Shown: positions 15,521 through 17,742 of the stretch, piece by piece
How the letters are laid out: each line of letters begins with the position of its first letter
Position numbering within the stretch: the stretch's first letter is position 1
DNA from: JBLIAZ01 sp047632015
GTDB lineage: Bacteria > Bacteroidota > Bacteroidia > Flavobacteriales_C > GCA-002722245
DNA length: 17,742 nt
Direction of reading: 5' to 3'
Assembly: GCA_047632015.1 (NCBI GenBank)
Contig: JBLIBC010000024.1
Coordinates: 1 to 17,742, forward strand
Program-made: the position numbers and the translations under genes
The notes under the pieces: generated by a model
Told to the model about the DNA's origin: nothing
Seen by the model: the letters and a program-made list of their open reading frames with translations, nothing else
The model's database searches: none

Positions 15521-16213
15521 TTAGATGTCTTTCAACTGTTCCAAGTTTTCCCTCATTTCATCGTAGCTGATTTTTTTATACTGTTCAGGTATTGAAAAAT
15601 CATCATTAGGGAATTCTTTAAGCTCGACACTTTTAGCCGTGAATTTCATGGTTACGTCAAAGCGTTCAATTTGATATTCCATCAACACACCTTGAATAGG
15701 CGAAAAAGGGCTACACCAATTTAAATTCTTACTTCCTAATTCTTCAGTATACCAAAGTTCAAACTCATAGTTAGTAGTGTCGTTGTGCACCTCCACTAGC
15801 GCGTTTTTACAAACGTATCCAGCAATCATTTTTGTGGCGGTACCGGGTGTTATTTTGTGTTGCGGAATGTTGCTCATCATTAAGTTTACCTCGTTGAGGT
15901 TACGAACAGCATAATTTTTTTTCTTCATGAATTTCATTAATTCATAAAGCTTTTGGTTTTTTTGATCGGATAGGTAGGCAATTTTAATCATGCCAACTGC
16001 AAACGAAAGTTCCGTTTTTAACAATCCATCTTTGAATTGCATTTCCATTTCTTTAGGCATAAGCCTTTCCATCCACTTGTCATCAAATTGCACTGGGTAG
16101 TTAATACCATAGGTTATTACGCCTTGAGTAGGAGCGGAAGAGCCACTGCTGCAAGAACTTAATCCTGCTAATGAGACAACAAGTAACAATGAAAAAGTAA
16201 TAATCTGCCTCAC
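15521..16213 (-). CDS. Lipoprotein of the DUF4412 / GLPGLI-like kind
   Basis: A 230-residue protein with a clear lipoprotein signal: hydrophobic core followed by GLSSC, with the modified Cys at residue 21, then a Ser/Gly-rich linker (SSGSSAP). The mature part is a beta-rich protein with GVITYGINYP at its start, a central LMPKEMEMQFKDG, IAGYVCKNALVEV (about 126-138) and a late GVLMEYQIERFDVTMKFTAKSV. This order resembles Bacteroidota proteins assigned to DUF4412 or the GLPGLI group, whose function is unknown. One extra Cys (about residue 131) and a second in WCSPF could pair. It is the first gene of the run leading to recQ. The family assignment comes from memory of the pattern, not from a search. 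Confidence 0.8.
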   Translation of the reverse strand: MRQIITFSLLLVVSLAGLSSCSSGSSAPTQGVITYGINYPVQFDDKWMERLMPKEMEMQFKDGLLKTELSFAVGMIKIAYLSDQKNQKLYELMKFMKKKNYAVRNLNEVNLMMSNIPQHKITPGTATKMIAGYVCKNALVEVHNDTTNYEFELWYTEELGSKNLNWCSPFSPIQGVLMEYQIERFDVTMKFTAKSVELKEFPNDDFSIPEQYKKISYDEMRENLEQLKDI

Positions 16214-16377
16214 AAAAAAAGTAGTTAGTTTTTAAAGTTATATATTTTATGCGCAAAATGAAGTTCTTTTGACCGATATCTTATTTCTCTTTATTGTAAA
16301 CTCACTTTTTTATCGTGCTTCTTTGATTCTCACCAAGGAATCGGCTTAGCAAGGTAAAGTTAACTCAAACCTTACTT

Positions 16378-16890
16378 TTACAGCATTTCTATTTGCTTGG
16401 CTAGCACATCTAAGGTGGACTTGTCTGTTAGTTTTTTGTCCTCGTTTAATAAGCCGTCTATTAGTGATATGGGGATTAACGAAGGCACAATTGTTAAGCC
16501 TATGTAATTCAGTACTGCTGACAAATGATCCATTCCACGTGAATTGCCTTGGCGACCTGAAGCTACTCCTACTAGTCCTACTTTCTGATTATTCAAAAGT
16601 CTTCTGTCCCAGCCGTCAATGAAGGATTTTAGAACACCGGGGTAACTTCCGTTGTACTCTGGAGAAATAATTACTAGAGCACTGGAGTCGTAAATGAATC
16701 TTTTTACCAGTTTTTGAAAGTCCTCGTTGACTTGACCGTACAATGCGGAAAACATAAAGTCATTTGGTAGGTCTTGTAAATCAAGGATTTGATTTAAAAT
16801 TCCCTGTTTATTTAATAATTCAGCGTACGCTTTTGCCACTTCAGACGAAACGCTATTTTTTCTGTTTGTACCTGAAATTATTGTAATCAT
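16378..16890 (-). CDS. NAD(P)H-dependent FMN reductase, flavodoxin-like
   Basis: A 170-residue flavodoxin-fold oxidoreductase of the NADPH-dependent FMN reductase family (PF03358). The phosphate-binding loop GTNRKNS is at residues 7-13, directly after the first strand. The FMN-ring motif SPEYNGSYPGVLKSFID is at 76-92, and a third flavin-contact segment GVASGRQGNSRGMDHL at 108-123. Members usually transfer electrons from NAD(P)H to FMN, quinones, chromate or azo compounds; the physiological substrate here cannot be told. It lies 164 bases upstream of the lipoprotein gene on the same strand and is divergent from parA, with 143 bases between the two starts. Confidence 0.92.
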   Translation of the reverse strand: MITIISGTNRKNSVSSEVAKAYAELLNKQGILNQILDLQDLPNDFMFSALYGQVNEDFQKLVKRFIYDSSALVIISPEYNGSYPGVLKSFIDGWDRRLLNNQKVGLVGVASGRQGNSRGMDHLSAVLNYIGLTIVPSLIPISLIDGLLNEDKKLTDKSTLDVLAKQIEML

Positions 16891-16957
16891 GTATTGTTGT
16901 TGATAATTTGCTTCCTATTGTTTAAAAGTAGACTGTACATTAAACGAATCAATCTTG

Positions 16958-16965
16958 TATTTTTG
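16958..16965 (+). promoter_or_regulatory. Possible -7 promoter element for parA
   Basis: TATTTTTG fits the Bacteroidota -7 consensus TAnnTTTG and lies 68 bases before the parA ATG. No good TTTG -33 box is present at the expected distance (around 16935), so support is weak. Confidence 0.25.
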
Positions 16966-17033
16966 TAACAGTTCTTGCGCATAAAAATATTCAATAAAAT
17001 GCAAGATGCAGCCATGTTGAAAAAATAAAATAA

Positions 17034-17742
17034 ATGGGAAAAGTAATATCGGTAGCAAATCAAAAAGGGGGGGTAGGAAAAACAACTACAGCAATGAATT
17101 TGGCAGCAAGTTTAGCGGTGTTGGAAAAAAAGGTATTATTGATCGACGCAGATCCGCAAGCAAATGCCACGTCTGGATTGGGATTTACTCCTAAGAATAT
17201 TACGCTAGGAGTGTACGAGTGTTTGGTGAATGAGGCCGAAGCAAAGGATGTAATATTAAGTACGAAAACTCCTAACTTGGACATTCTTCCAGCTCATATT
17301 GATTTGGTAGGGGCTGAATTGGAAATGGTTTCTTTGCCCAACAGAGAGCAAATGATGAGTAAGGCCATTGAAAAAATAAAAGACAATTATGATTTTATAT
17401 TCATTGATTGCTCGCCTTCTTTAGGTTTAATTACCATTAATTCTTTAGCGGCCTCAGACAGTGTAATCATTCCTGTGCAATGTGAATATTTCGCTTTGGA
17501 AGGATTAGGCAAATTACTGAATACTATTAAAATTGTGCAAACAAGGTTAAATGAAGAGTTGACGATAGAAGGAATTTTACTAACCATGTACGATACAAGG
17601 TTAAGGCTTGCAAATCAGGTGGTTGATGATGTGAAATCACATTTTCAGGAAATGGTATTTGATACGATTATTCAAAGGAACACTACTTTAGGAGAGGCGC
17701 CTAGCCATGGAGAATCTATCATCATGTTTGATGCAAGTTCTA
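17034..17742 (+). CDS. parA: ParA/Soj chromosome-partitioning ATPase, cut by the window end
   Basis: The first 236 residues of a ParA-type ATPase; about 20 residues of the usual 255-260 should lie beyond the window. ParA works with ParB, bound at parS sites near the origin, to separate sister chromosomes. The deviant Walker A motif KGGVGKTT is at residues 11-18, with the signature Lys11 as well as Lys16. LIDADPQAN (36-44) supplies Asp38 and Asp40, and FIDCSPSLG (123-131) is the Walker B region. The NTLGEAPS-like motif (TTLGEAPSHG) appears near the end. The short length, with no N-terminal helix-turn-helix, is typical of chromosomal (type Ib-like / Soj) proteins and not of P1-type plasmid ParA. 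The start at 17034 has no Shine-Dalgarno site, only an A-rich stretch, usual in Bacteroidota. parB would be expected next, outside the window. Confidence 0.96.
   Translation, partial: MGKVISVANQKGGVGKTTTAMNLAASLAVLEKKVLLIDADPQANATSGLGFTPKNITLGVYECLVNEAEAKDVILSTKTPNLDILPAHIDLVGAELEMVSLPNREQMMSKAIEKIKDNYDFIFIDCSPSLGLITINSLAASDSVIIPVQCEYFALEGLGKLLNTIKIVQTRLNEELTIEGILLTMYDTRLRLANQVVDDVKSHFQEMVFDTIIQRNTTLGEAPSHGESIIMFDASS

Noticed and set aside
16214..16377. Possible terminator between the FMN reductase and lipoprotein genes
   Set aside because: Only a 5-base stem (AAGGT/ACCTT) with a long, poorly paired interior was found, and no T-run follows it on the minus strand.
16999..17028. Ten-codon open frame (MQDAAMLKK) just before parA
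   Set aside because: Too short to support; its A-rich codons fit the AT-rich leader expected before a Bacteroidota start codon.
17034..17742. parA as a sign of a plasmid or phage
   Set aside because: The short Soj-type form and ordinary chromosomal neighbours (recQ, FMN reductase) fit a chromosomal partition gene; no replication or mobility gene is present.

Overview
The window looks like chromosomal DNA from an AT-rich member of the Bacteroidota, most likely the Flavobacteriales. The evidence is: a C-terminal domain of the gliding-motility / type IX secretion type B kind, lipoproteins with a short signal and a Ser-Cys lipobox, start codons without Shine-Dalgarno sequences, and possible promoters of the Bacteroidota TTTG / TAnnTTTG kind. 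I see no tRNA, rRNA, insertion sequence or CRISPR array.

Left part (1-9939, plus strand): a gene-free 390-base leader, then two very large envelope genes 90 bases apart. The first encodes a predicted outer-membrane beta-barrel joined to calcium-binding thrombospondin type 3 repeats and then about seven SPOR-like repeats, where an OmpA peptidoglycan domain would usually be expected. The second encodes a 2009-residue predicted type IX-secreted surface protein with a DUF7948-like N-terminal domain, SBBP-type propeller repeats, a PKD domain, four tandem units of about 243 residues, and a type B sorting domain.

Middle part (10006-12542, plus strand): a small putative lipoprotein gene that appears broken by a one-base frameshift and has also lost its lipobox cysteine. 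It is followed by a probable metal (copper?) pair: a small membrane-anchored protein with three conserved-looking cysteines and a methionine/histidine-rich putative outer-membrane protein. A dyad between these two overlaps a possible promoter. A very strong hairpin (12627-12678) separates this side from the convergent genes on the right.

Right part (12723-16890, minus strand): a tight four-gene run, transcribed in the order DUF4412/GLPGLI-like lipoprotein, CoA-binding protein, AAA_28-type P-loop protein, RecQ helicase, with gaps of only 7-13 bases. Upstream lies an NADPH-dependent FMN reductase gene on the same strand. The last gene, divergent from it at 17034, is the start of a ParA/Soj chromosome-partitioning ATPase that runs off the window.

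The least ordinary parts are the barrel-TSP3-SPOR protein beside the repeat adhesin, the regular 729-base repeat architecture, the double lesion in the gene at 10006, and the RecQ with a winged-helix-like insertion ahead of its zinc site.
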